Shown here piece by piece: positions 21,123 through 31,403 of a stretch of 64,000 bases of DNA. Position numbers and translations under genes: made by a program. This DNA comes from Ichthyophis bannanicus. Lineage: Eukaryota > Chordata > Amphibia > Gymnophiona > Ichthyophiidae. The notes under the pieces were generated by a model that did not search any database, was not told the origin of the DNA, and saw only the letters and a program-made list of their open reading frames with translations. Location: NCBI GenBank assembly GCA_033557465.1, contig CM066048.1, positions 18,514,305 through 18,578,304 on the forward strand. Reading direction: 5' to 3'. Position 1 is the stretch's first letter; every line of letters begins with the position of its first letter.

Positions 21123-21147
21123 ACCGCGCTGATTGTAATAGCGCGGT
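21123..21147 (+). repeat. L2 3' stem-loop
   Basis: ACCGCGCT (21123-21130) pairs exactly with AGCGCGGT (21140-21147) around a 9-base loop, directly before the TAAA tail. A version with compensating or wobble pairs occurs in the other L2 copies and in the two SINEs. Inference: the structure recognised by the L2 reverse transcriptase. Confidence 0.75.
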
Positions 21148-21186
21148 ATAGAAGAAATGTTAAATAAATAAATAAAATAAATAAAT

Positions 21187-21990
21187 ATTACCAGTCCTAA
21201 CCTCCCCATAGCGCACTTCCAGTTTTACCCCCATCACCCCATTTTCAGTCTTACCTCCCCTCATAGGCCATTACCAGTCCTAACCCCCCAATCAGCCCAC
21301 CTCCAGAGCTATCCCCCCAATTAGCCCACCTCCAGTCCTAACCCCCATCTGCCCATTTCCAGTCCTAGCCCCCACCATAGCCCATTACCAGTCATAACCC
21401 CCCCTGCCAATAGCCCACTTCCAGCCCTAACCCCCATTACCCCATTTCAGTCAGCCCCTCCATAGCTCATTACCAGTCCTAACTCCCCCCCTCAGCCCCA
21501 CCTCCAGTCCTTCCTAACCCCCACCTGCCCATTTCCAGTCCTAGCCCCCACCATAGCCCATTACCAGTCATAACCCCCCCCCCCCGCCAATAGCCCATTT
21601 CCAGTCATAACCCCCCCTGCCAATAGCCCATTTCCAATCATACCCCCCCTGCCCATAGCCCATTTCCAGTCCTACACCCCCCCTGCCAATAGCCCATTTC
21701 CACTGCTACACCCCCCCTGCCAATAGACCATTTCCAGTCATAACCCCCCCCCCTGCCAATAGCCCATTTCCAGTCATAACCCCCCTGCCAATAGCGCATT
21801 TCGTGTCCTACACACCCCCCCCTGCCAAGAGCCCATTTCCAGTCCTACACCCCCCCCTGCCAATAGCCCATTTCCAGTCATAACCCCCCCCCCCTGCCAA
21901 TAGCCCCCCCCTGCAAATAGCCATTTTCCAGTCCTACCCCCCCTGCCAATAGCCCATTTCCAGTCCTACCCCCCCCCCCCGGTAAATAAA
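21187..21990 (+). repeat. C-rich minisatellite, right block
   Basis: Units of the form CCCCCCTGCCAATAGCCC followed by ATTTCCAGTCATAA, with varying C-run length, about 24 units. It continues the array at 16530-16930 on the other side of the L2. Confidence 0.88.
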
Positions 21991-21996
21991 AAAAAC

Positions 21997-22284
21997 ACCT
22001 GGCTTCTGCTGCTGCAGCAGAAAATCAGCTGTCCCGCGGCCCCTTCCTCTCTGCCCGGAGATCCCTCATTGTGCTTCATCAGCGGCGTGCTTTTTAAGCC
22101 GCGAAGAGAGTATTTCCCTCTCGCGCGGCTTAATCCTATTCACTTTTCAAGCCTCGCGAGAGGGGAATACTCTCTTCGCGGCTTGAAAAGCACACGCTGA
22201 TGGAGCACAATGAGGGATCTCCGGGCAGAGAGGAAGGGACCGCAGCACAGCTGATTTTGCTGCTTGAGCAGCAGAAGCCAGGTT
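21997..22284. repeat. Large palindrome inside the hAT (arms ~135 bp)
   Basis: Seen: 21997-22131 and 22149-22284 are near-perfect reverse complements (for example AGATCCCTCATTGTGCT against AGCACAATGAGGGATCT), with a loop of about 17 bp. It lies between the minisatellite and the right inverted repeat of the hAT. It could fold as one long hairpin in single strands or RNA. Confidence 0.92.
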
Positions 22285-22419
22285 TAAAAAAAAAAAAATT
22301 GACAGTCGATTCTGCCGCTGCCACGGCAGCAACGGCAGAAGCAGAAGCAAGGCTTTTTTCTTTCCCTCCGTCGCGGGCCGCACAATGTTCTCTCGCGGGC
22401 CGCGTGTTTGAGACCCCTG

Positions 22420-23361
22420 CACTATATCAACCGACTCCCTTTGTCTACCTGTTTATTCACACCTTCAAAAAAACAGAACAGATTAGTAAGACAAGACCTT
22501 CCTTGTCTAAAATCATGTTGGCTGTCTCCCATTAAGCCATGCCTATCTACATGTTAACTAATTATGTTCTTTGTGATGGTTTCTACCATTTTTCCCGGTA
22601 CTGATGGCAGACTGATCGGTCTGTAGTTTCCAGGATCACCCCTGGAACCCTTTTTAAAAATTGACGTTACTTTGACCATCCTCCAATCTTCAGGTATTAC
22701 AGATGATTTTAATGACAGTTCACAGATTACTAATAGTAGGTCTGCAATCTCATATTTCAGTTCTTTCAACACCCTTGGATGTATACCATCTGGTCCGGGT
22801 GATACTCCACTTTATCAAATAGTTGTAATACATCTTCCCGGTGTATCAATATCTTTCAAGTCTTCTGCAGTATCACCTTTAAATACCATTTCAGTCATGG
22901 GTAACATCTCTACATCTTCCTCAGTAAAGACTGAAGCAAAGAATTCATTCAGTCTCTCCGCTATGGCCTTGTCTCCTCTTAGTGCCCCCTTTACCCCTCT
23001 ATCATCTAATGGTCCAATTGACTTTCTCACAAGTTTTTTGGCTACGAATGTACTAGAAAAAGTCTTTATTATGCATTTTTGCTTCCAAAGCAAGCTTCTT
23101 CTCAAATTCTCTCTGCCTGCCTTATCAATGCTTTGCATCAATCTTGCCAGTGCTTGTGTTGTTTCCAGTTTACGTCATTTGGCTCCTTTTTCCATTTCCT
23201 GAAAGAAGCTTTTTTGGCAACAATAGCCTCTTTAACTTCCCCTTTAAACCATGCTGGCAGTTTTTTGGACTTTCTTCCACTTTTCTTAAAGCATGGCATA
23301 CAGCTGGTCTGGGCTTCCAAGATAGTATTTTTAAATAACACCCAGGCTTGATGTAAAAGTG
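22420..23361 (-). pseudogene. CR1 reverse transcriptase fingers and upstream linker
   Basis: Minus-strand pieces. 22554-22772 has LKELKYEIADLLLVICELSL and GNYRPISLPSVPGKMVE (fingers of CR1 reverse transcriptase). 22815-23141 and 23138-23341 have the linker with SKKLPAWFKGEVKEAIVAKK and RKWKKEPNDVNWKQHKH. Stops between the pieces. The 5' endonuclease is missing. Confidence 0.85.
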
Positions 23362-23757
23362 CTAAAAGTTGAAAAAACTGACCTAGAAGTTAAATCTGAG
23401 GTAAATGGAGTTACCATTGAACAGCATCTTACCTTCCAGTCACATATAAATAAAGTAACACAGTGCATCTACAGTAAGCTGCGGTCACTCTGCCAATTAC
23501 AACCCCTACTTGAGCCTCAAGACTTCCATACAGTTTACCAGGCAATGATACTTCCACACTTTGACTTCTGCAACGCATCCTGCAAGGCCTCCCAAAAAGC
23601 TCCTTACATCCGCTTCAACTCACGCAACATACAGCTGCGCAAATTCTGACACACTCACTTCGAGCCAACCGCATCATGCCTATTCTAAAGGAGTTGCATT
23701 GGTTACCTCTCCTGAGTCGCATTAATTATAAAACATTCATGACAACCTTCAAAGTAA
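23362..23757 (+). pseudogene. L2 reverse transcriptase C-terminal fragment
   Basis: Plus-strand translation has VTIEQHLTFQSHINKVTQ, LRSLCQLQPLLEPQDFHTVY and QAMILPHFDFCNA, matching the thumb-region motifs of the L2 at 20125-20907. It is cut on the right where the hammerhead-bearing sequence begins. Confidence 0.8.
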
Positions 23758-23822
23758 AGACAAAAACAGGAAGCGGCAGATTCAACACCCAATGAATTTA
23801 TTATAACCAAATAAGTGGCCTA

Positions 23823-23866
23823 AGCCCAACACAGGCCGTGTTTCGTATATAACTTCCTCAGGGGCT
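23823..23866 (-). ncRNA. Type I hammerhead ribozyme motif, apparently complete
   Basis: Seen on the minus strand, in order: AGCCC, CTGAGGA, a short stem II, GAAA, CAC-loop-GTG (stem III), TT at the cleavage position, then GGGCT. Stem I (AGCCC with GGGCT) is fully paired, the core CUGANGA and GAAA are exact, and the U-H cleavage site is allowed. Stem II is weak (two pairs). Established: type I hammerheads with very short stem III mark Penelope-like elements and retrozymes. An AATAAA-type signal follows downstream. No Penelope protein was recognised nearby. Confidence 0.72.
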
Positions 23867-24375
23867 ATCAGGACACACTAAAAAATAAATTGTAAAACCA
23901 CATTAGTATAATTAAACCATAAATATACAAAAAAATATACAAAAAAGGAGGGTTAAAATAAAAAGTTGTAACGTGAATATACAATATACATAAAATAAGG
24001 CAAAATTGGACTATATCAAATGACTTAAGTCTCAAGGAAAACACATCAATAAAATTCAAAGAACAGTCAAAAATAATCAATTAAAATCATAAAAAAACCA
24101 TATACAGTCACTAAAAATGAATCCTAATCTATTCAATAAACTATTCCATAGATCAGATGACATATAAATATGTATACATACATATGTATAAGTACATAAA
24201 TAGGATAATTAAGTAAATAAATAATTAAAAGTGCTAATTGGAATACAATAAAAACACCAAACCATTTATAATCGTACAAGCATATGCAACCGAAGATGTA
24301 AAAAATGTCATATACAAACACTTAAAATTTTACCAGCAAACAGTGCAGCAAAAATGGCACTTGTGCAATCCTGAC
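23867..24375 (-). other. AT-rich sequence upstream of the hammerhead
   Basis: AT-rich, with ATACATATGTATA-type simple repeats near 24170-24200. It may be the interior of the hammerhead-bearing element (non-coding) or simply host sequence. No protein motif seen. Confidence 0.35.
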
Positions 24376-24379
24376 CCAA

Positions 24380-26075
24380 ACCCCACAAGCAAAGGAATTC
24401 TGCACCAACAACAGTGAACATATCACATATGTGGGCAGACCTAAGTACAGAACATTAAAGTAATTAGGGTAGACAATACAAGATACTGAAGCACCAGGCA
24501 AGAATCCCCTGGTGGAAAGCAATGCCACAACTGCCCTAATAACTACATTTCTATTTAGACATGGTGATTGAGTCTCCGGATCTAATCTGTGCCTTAAACA
24601 ACATGGTAGCGTCTATGAAAGCTACTACCATCTAGACTGTGAATGTAGCTACAAGGTTCACCTCACTACACGACAGCAGGGAGAGGCATCCTACTAATCC
24701 ATCATAGTTTGGACTTCTTTACCTTAAGAGCCAATAAATTGACAGATGTCCAAGACCCTATGTGATATAAACAATAGTGCAGAGCTTCAGAATCCTCATC
24801 CATTCCCTCCCCAGATATTAGCAGTTGCACATCATCCGCATACATCCAGAATGACCTCAGAACAGAGATAACAGCTGTAAGTAAAAAGTAAATAAAACTG
24901 CTGACAAAGATCATCTCTAGGGTACTTCTGACTATAATGTTCTCCAAGAGCTCCTATATCCCCAGATACTACTTGTACTTGCCTCCCAGACATGAATGAA
25001 AGAAGCCACTGCAAAACTACCTCTGACAACTCAAAATGAGTCAAGCGCCTAAGTAGGATGTCATAGTTCACCATGTCAAAGGTGGTCAACATGTCCAGTG
25101 ACACCAACAACTTCACGTTTACCTTCTCCATATTTCAACAAAGCATATCAACCACTGGAACCAACAAAGTTTCGATGTTATGGCCTCTTCTAAAACGAGA
25201 TTGGAGGGGTCTAAAATCAAATGATCATCAACAAAATCATCCAACTGAGAAAAAACACACTTCTCAATCACCATCTAACTCACCCTTATCCCTTCCCCAA
25301 ACTCTTCAACAAAAGAAGTGCTATTGCTTTCCATAAAGAAGCAAGATACAAGCCAGCCTAGAGTAATACATTCTCAAATTTGGATAGATGTGGACCCCCC
25401 TGGTTAAAGGCTCCCCTTGCTAACTCCAATGAACAGGGGTCAAATATACACCCTCTGAACTTCACCATGTCTCGCCATCTCCTCCCACGCTGTCCTAAAT
25501 AAATTCCAACATCCTTGCTGAGACTGCAAGAATGTTATGATGGACACACGTATATTAACCATCTTAGCCAAAAGAAATCTGCAAATTGATCTGCATGCAA
25601 CCCCATATTAGTATCACTCTCCAACGATTATCCAACTGAAATCTGAACCACCCTAAACAAATTCTGGGAGGAATTCAACATTGCATGAATTCTCTCTGAC
25701 ATACTTTTTCTTAGTCCTTTGAATTAAATTATGAAAAGTAGTCATCATCTATAGATATTCTCCCTTATGCTCCTTATCAGCTGCTTCAGATCACATAATG
25801 GGGACGAGTACCAGGGAGGTTGCACCCCCCCCCCCTCCTCTGCCCAACTTAAATTGGAATTCAATGTTGTCACAATTGAATCATTCCAATGTTCTATCAA
25901 TGTATCAAGGTCACCAAACTCATCCTCAGAAAACACCAACCTCCAACAATTAACAAACTTCTTATCAACAAAACATTTTATCTGCTTCAGCTTTGCCAGA
26001 CCCTATCAGTCTTCCAAATTGTGAATCAAGAATAAGATAATGATTAGACCAAAAGATCAGGCAACAGTTTACAGC
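24380..26075 (-). pseudogene. Old LINE (L2/Rex-like) on the minus strand
   Basis: Seen: WSNHYLIL-type end of endonuclease near 26050, linker DLDTLIEHWN and PPWYSSPLCDLKQLIRSI (25745-25939), motif A remnant SLDMLTTFDMVNYDILLRRL (24832-25131) and YADDVQLLISGEG (24702-24947, intact YADD). Many stops. No close pair in the window; the reverse transcriptase order identifies it as L2-superclade. Confidence 0.6.
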
Positions 26076-26096
26076 TGCTATTCTTAACCTTCCTGC

Positions 26097-26500
26097 GGTT
26101 ATAAGAATCTAATCGTCATTCTGCTTTCTGTTTCCTTGGCCCCAGTCTATGGAACTCACTCCCGTCTGATCTTCACCTTGAACTGTCCTATGCTAGATTT
26201 AATACCCTTCTCAAAATCCACTTTTTCTATCTTGCTTTTGACTTGGGCCCTCAGTGATACAGGATCCTGCATCTCTTGCCTTCCCTAGCCTGTGATGCCT
26301 TCCTCTGTCCTACCTCCCCCTTCCTTTTGTTCCTACATGTAGGTCTTTGTGTTCAATGTCTCTCCTCTTTCCTGTCTCAACTTTGGAGTTCTTTTCTTTT
26401 TCACAATTTTAATTTTGGAGTTCTATCCTCTTGTAGATTTTATATACACCACTTTGCTGACCCAAAGGGTGGTATAGTAAATTTTAATATACCATAAACC
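26097..26500 (+). repeat. L2-type LINE 3' end (C-terminus and tail)
   Basis: Contains a decayed SVSLAPVYGTHSRLI-type C-terminus (WNSLPSDL family pattern), then TTTTATATACACCAC and GGTGGTATAGTAAATTTTA before a CATAAACCATAA tail. The same tail occurs at 27768-27861 plus 29188-29325. Confidence 0.6.
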
Positions 26501-27639
26501 ATAAGAACAAATAATATGTCCAAAGTATACCTACTAAATAAGCTGGGCTAGTCGACATCTGCACAAAACCTAAGGATGTCATGGCCTCAGTAAATGACTC
26601 TACTTGCAAACTATCTCAATTTTCCAAATGAAATTTAAAAAATCTCCAAATATAACCAATCTCAAGCTTTACCACAGAGGCAACAAAAAATTTAACAAAC
26701 ATCATGGGCTAATGCATGAATATCACAAGGGCAATATACTGCAGCCAGAATCCAAACAAGTAATTATATCATACCTGGCTAAACAGCCTTATACACAATC
26801 ATGACTCCCTGCCTTCATCCCAATTCCAGGTTGATACTCAGATAATCTGGTGAACATATCTCATTCAAAATACCAGTATCAGCATCACAGTGCAATGATT
26901 CTGTGACACAGCAGACAAATGCAACCTTCCCTCGTATCATATTGAGGGTAATTTTATAAACTTCCATGGCATTAATGCGCATTGCAATGCACACATTTCC
27001 TGCCTACTTTATAAAGTAAGGCAAAGTGGTGAGATACATGTGTCAAATCTAGGTGTGGTCACTTACACCAGCTTGCATCTAGATTTCTAAAGAATGCATT
27101 AAGTTACAGTATTTTATAACTTACGCGTGTAAATTTGTGCTCCGTCCACATGCATGTCCACACCAAAAGAATGCATCTCTGGCTTCACACATGTACTTAC
27201 AGAATAGCAATAAAAAAAGAGACATGCTCTCAAGCTAATGAAATAGTAAATCAAGCCTCTATCTGCAGTCATTTTCTAGGTCTCTATTTAGGAGCAATGC
27301 CAATGCAATTGGGAAGTTCACAAGAGAAGTTAATCCAATTGGGTTCATAATTTGAAGGCATATTTTCTCCTTTGGCAGTTACTTTTGGACTTGTCAGCAA
27401 CAATAAGACTCATTTAACAACTATATGAATCTGAGACAATATTCTTTATTAATTACAAAAAAATTGTTTGGTGTGCCTTTGGGATTGGGGTGAAGATTTA
27501 TTTTCTGTGGTTTTTTTGTGTTTGAATTTGAAGATCACAGTATGTTTATAAATAATTTTTTTGCCACTCATTTCACTTAATCTGAATTGTCAAAGCAGTT
27601 TATGTTTTACAATTGATATTTATATGCTTGTTAGGTCTA
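26501..27639. other. No gene seen
   Basis: AT-rich DNA without a recognised family, apart from an ATTTTATAAAC-type repeat near 26950-27120 that may be an old MITE. Confidence 0.4.
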
Positions 27640-27690
27640 TTAACACCTGAAGAAAGCTAAGCTGAAACATGGCAATGTCGGATCTATGAC
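27640..27690 (+). ncRNA. Hammerhead-like motif, partly decayed
   Basis: CTGAAGA (27647-27653), short stem II (AGC with GCT), GAAA (27664-27667), stem III CAT with ATG, and TC at the cleavage position (27678-27679). Core is exact. Stem I pairs only at its first base, so activity is doubtful. An AATAAA-type signal follows near 27700. Confidence 0.5.
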
Positions 27691-27868
27691 ACTTGTGCTC
27701 AATAAATTGGTGTGGTTAGCTCACCTTGGACTTGGTCTATTCCTCCATTTGTGAGTGTAACGTGCTCTTGTTGGTTGGACTAGTCCCTCAGTGATACAGA
27801 AGCCTGGTTTCCTCCCTTATCTGTGGTACCCCCTCCATAAACCCACCTAATCCCTTTCTTTCCCTTAT

Positions 27869-29180
27869 TTATTTATTTATTTAACAGCTTTTATATACCG
27901 CACTCTTCATCATCAGCGTGGTTTACATTTTAACAATTCGTACTTAAGCATGAACATATGTTAAGTTTACAGATAACAGGGAATAAACATGGATAACTGG
28001 GGTTAAATAAATAACAAGAATTCAAACTATTTACAGCAAATTATCATATGATTATAGTTCTAAAGCTTGGGGATCTAAGAGGGTTTGAAATGGGGGTTTA
28101 CTTGACTAACCATGATCATTGGTTCGTGTTGGGAGGGAATGGCTTGGGGAGTTCATACTCTGAGAGAAGTGTTGTAGGAAGAGGTGTGTTTTTAGAGCTT
28201 TTCTAAATTGTGAGAGGTCCTTTTGTGATCTGATGTTGGGTAGCAGCATGTTCCAACATCTAGGTGCGAAGGATGAGAATGCTCTTGTGGTAGTTGTCTG
28301 GTTGAGTTTTGCTAGGTATTTTGGGATCGATAGCGTGTTTTCTGTTGCGGAGCGTCGGGATCTGGAGCTTTGTGGGTGATGCAGGAGGTCAGATAATGAT
28401 GATGATGAGATTTGGTGAACTGCCTTGAAGGTAATGAGGAGGGCTTTGTATAAAATTCTACATGATATCGGGAGCCAGTGAAGTTCGAATAGGATGGGAG
28501 TGATGTGATGACTCCTTGGGGCTCCGTGTAGAACTCTGGCAGCCGTATTCATGGCCAATTGTAGTGGATTAAGCGTACTCTTGGGTAGGCCCTGTAACAC
28601 AATATTTGCGTAGTCGAAGTGTGGGGTGACCAACGCTTGGAAGGTTGTTCGGAAGTCGTGTGGTTCAAGCATTGGTCTGAGGTGTCGTAGAGTCCTGATC
28701 TTGTGATAGATGGCTTTAACTGTATTTTTTATGTTTTTTTAACTCAAGTCGCTGGTCGAGTGTAACGCCTAGGTAACGTATTGTTGATTTGAGTGGTAAA
28801 TTGGCATCTTTTGTTCTTAGAGTTGGTGGGGGAGAGAAGTCTTTGTTCCTTGGTGCAATCAAAACTTCCGTTTTTTTAAAGTTAATTCGGAGGTTTTGTG
28901 AGAGCAGCCAGTCTGAGATTGCATTGAAGCAGGTAGTTAGTGTGGTATAGTCAGGTTTCAATACGTTGACTGGTGTGAATAGTAGCACATCATCTGCATA
29001 GATGAGGCAAGATATTCCAAATGACCGGGCAATGTTACAGATGGGCTGCATATAGATGTTAAATAGCAGGGCCGTGAGGGAGGAACCCTGTGGTACACCT
29101 TGCTTCTGTTGGAAAGGCATAGACGTATTGTTACCCGTCCGGACCTGCTGCCAGCGGTCTTCCAGGTAAGATTTGCACCA
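27869..29180 (-). mobile_element. 5'-truncated L2 LINE, minus strand
   Basis: Seen: the 7-bp duplication CCCTTAT at 27862-27868 and 29181-29187; the TAAA-type tail and stem-loop at the left; coding region to the right. It starts at WCKSYLEDRWQQVRTG of the reverse transcriptase, so about the last 45 percent of the protein is present. Young: two long open pieces remain. Confidence 0.9.
28106..29120 (-). pseudogene. L2 reverse transcriptase, C-terminal half
   Basis: Two pieces on the minus strand. 28716-29120 has KQGVPQGSSLTALLF (motif B), ISCLIYADDVLLF (YADD intact), and LPLKSTIRYLGVTLDQRLEL (thumb). 28106-28672 has LEPHDFRTTFQALVTPHFDY, LQLAMNTAARVLHG, and LFELHWLPISCRILYK. A frame break near 28700-28720 (poly-A/T run) joins them. 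5' truncation removed the endonuclease and motif A. Confidence 0.9.
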
Positions 29181-29526
29181 CCCTTATACCTCGCTTTTGG
29201 TGTAAATGCGACTATCCTCTTTTCTATTTTTTTTATTGGAGTTCCTTTCCTATTTTTAAGATTTTATTTCAGTCTGTTCAATCAAAGGACTGTTAGCAAA
29301 TTTTTAATAAACCATAAACCATAACTTTTTAGAAAACAAATGTTTTTGTATACTTTTGGGTTAGTGTTAGTTGCTGTATATTTTTGATTATTTATTGACT
29401 TGTGTTTTATGTTTGTTTATATCGGGGTTCAAAAAAGGTTTGCAATTTTGTAATACTTACTACTTCTTGTATATTTCAGTTTGGTGTTTTTATGGTATAG
29501 CTAACCATTTGTTTACTGTTGCCTGA

Positions 29527-30495
29527 AACATAGAAACATGATGCAGAAAAAGACCACATGGTCTATCTAGTTTGCCCTTCCATATCAACTACAATAGTCC
29601 TCTTTTTACCTTTAGAGATCCTCTGTGTTTGTCCCATGCTTCTTTGAATTCAGATACTGTCCTCCTCGCTACCACCTCCACTGGGAGACTATTCCACGGA
29701 TCCACCACTCTTTCTGTAAAGAAATATTTCCGCTTATTACTCCTGAGTCTATACTCTTTCACTCTCATCCTATGTCCCCTCGTAGCAGAGCTTGCTTTCA
29801 ATCGAAAGAGACTCCACTCCTGTGCATTTATACACGGAGGTATTTAAACATCTCTATCATATCTCTTCTATCTTGCCTTTTCTCTAAAGTATACATATTA
29901 AGATCTTTAAGTCTGTCTTCATATGCTTTACAGCAAAGACCACTAACTATTTTAGTAGGCACCCTCTGCACCGACTCCAACCTGTTTATATTCTTTTGAA
30001 ATTGCGGTCTCCAGAATTGCATACAATACTCCAAATGAGGTCACAACTGAGACTTATACAGAGCCACTAGCACCTCCTTTTTTCTGGTGGCCATTTCTCT
30101 CCCTGTGCACCGAAGCATCCTTCTGGCTTTCGCCGTCACTTTTTCTACCTGTCTAGCCACGTTAAGATCAGAAACAATCACGCCTAGATCCTGCTCTTCT
30201 TTTGTGGAGAGAAGTACTTCACCCCTACGGTGTACCGCTCCCTTGGATTTTTGCAGCCTAAATGCATGACCCTTCATTTTTTAGCATTAAATTTCAGCTG
30301 CCAAATTCTTGATCATTCTTCAAGTTTAGCTAGATCCCTCCTCATGTTATCTACTTCTTCCTAGTGCCTATTGCAGATTTTGGTATCATCTGCAAAGAGT
30401 CAAACCTTACCCAACAGCCCTTCTGCAATATCACTAACGAAGATGTTAAAAAGAATCGGACCAAGAACAGATCCCTGCAGCACATACCACTGGTA
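29527..30495 (-). mobile_element. CR1 LINE copy C (second CR1 subfamily)
   Basis: Minus-strand pieces have [20 protein letters not shown] and LPVEVVARRTVSEFKEAWDK (C-terminus), MEYCMQFWRPQFQKNINRLE and RLQKSKGAVHRRGEVLLSTK (thumb). Same subfamily as the copy at 63315. It starts in an ACATAGAAACATGA repeat at the 3' end. 5'-truncated before the catalytic core. Confidence 0.85.
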
Positions 30496-30711
30496 TGTGC
30501 CACCACCTCTAGGAAGTTGGGGGAGCCTCACACTTCGGATGTCCATACTGCAGGATGACTGCTAAAGATGGGGAAAGAAGAAAAAACAATATTACCACTG
30601 AGAAAAATGAGGGGAGCTGGGAGGTGTAAGGGGATAGCGGTCTTCTCAGGAGGGGGCCATAAAGGGAATTTGGGAAGAATGAGGGGTGATCAACTTATAA
30701 TGACAGGGTCA
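30496..30711. other. No gene seen
   Basis: Purine-rich spacer between two CR1 copies. Confidence 0.4.
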
Positions 30712-31403
30712 CATAAAAACATATGATATGCCATACTGGGTCAGACCAAGGTCCATCAAGCCCAGTATCCCATTTCCAACATTGGTCAATACAGGTCACA
30801 GGTACCTTTCAGATTCCCAAAAAGGTACACAGATTCCATGTTGCTTATCCCGGGGTAAGCAGTGGATTTCCCTGGTCGTCTTTAATAATGGTTTATGGAC
30901 TTTTCCTCCAGGAACATTTTATAAACCCAGCTACACTAACAGCTTTTAGTACATCCTCCAGCAATGCATTCCAGATTTAGATTATGCATTGAGTGAAAAA
31001 AATATATCTCCAGGAACAAGCAGGAATGTAGTCTTCACATATGGGTATCATCGGTACCGACGGAGCCTGCGTGGGAACGCTCCCCAGCATCCAATACGAA
31101 AGCTTTAGGGAGCATCCCACAGTGCCTGCGTGCTGCCTTTCCCAACTGTCCCTCTCCAGTTCTTCATTTTCCGCGGAGCCGACAGGTCGCACATCCTGTC
31201 ACCGCAGAAAATAATTCCCTTCTATTCTTCTTTTTTGTGGTCGCATCTGCCTTCCTTCGACGTTACACCGGTACTGCCGGTTCTTCTTTCTTTTTTTCCA
31301 AAAAAAAAAAAAAAAACCCCTTTCTTCTGGAGTCTTTTCCAGTTATTTTCTCCTCAGGTGCCACGCGCCATTTTGGGCACTAGGCCCAACTTTTTTCTTT
31401 AAA

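Larger units (their letters stand above)
16930..21186 (+). mobile_element. Near full-length L2 LINE
   Basis: Seen: GC-rich 5' region (16930-17240), a ~40-bp minisatellite in the 5' UTR (17340-17600), one long coding region in pieces (17839-20907) and a 3' end with a stem-loop and a TAAA-type tail. The flanks on both sides carry nearly the same ~75-bp minisatellite stretch (16847-16925 and 21187-21265). The 5' boundary is an estimate. Confidence 0.88.
15842..22419. mobile_element. 6.6-kb hAT element with exact 8-bp target duplication
   Basis: Seen: left end CAGGGGTCTCAAACTC, right end GTTTGAGACCCCTG, that is, a terminal inverted repeat of the hAT type, and an exact 8-bp duplication CACTATAT (15834-15841 and 22420-22427) in CR1. 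The interior has GGGCCGC-type subterminal sequence, two C-rich tandem-repeat blocks, a nested L2 and a large palindrome (21997-22284). No transposase was found, so it is non-autonomous. Without the L2 it would be about 2.3 kb. Confidence 0.92.
13492..23361 (-). mobile_element. CR1 LINE copy B, split by a solo LTR and a hAT element
   Basis: Seen: minus-strand CR1 sequence at 13492-14484, 15599-15841 and 22420-23361 reads as one continuous element once the two insertions are removed. For example, the TTCATTTATGA-type text resumes exactly after 15602, and the ACTATAT-CAACCG text after 22427. It contains the 3' UTR, reverse transcriptase and the linker before it. The endonuclease is absent (5'-truncated). 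It is the oldest layer of the stack. Confidence 0.9.
27768..29325 (+). repeat. LINE 3' end split by an L2 insertion
   Basis: The left part (27768-27861) begins CCCTCAGTGATACAG, as at 26250. The right part (29188-29325) ends GTTAGCAAATTTTTAATAAACC. The two are separated by the minus L2 below. This gives an orderly old-before-new pair. Confidence 0.65.

Noticed and set aside
24133..24528. Tyrosine/isoleucine-rich minus-strand frames
   Set aside because: AT-rich low complexity, no membrane-protein family signature.
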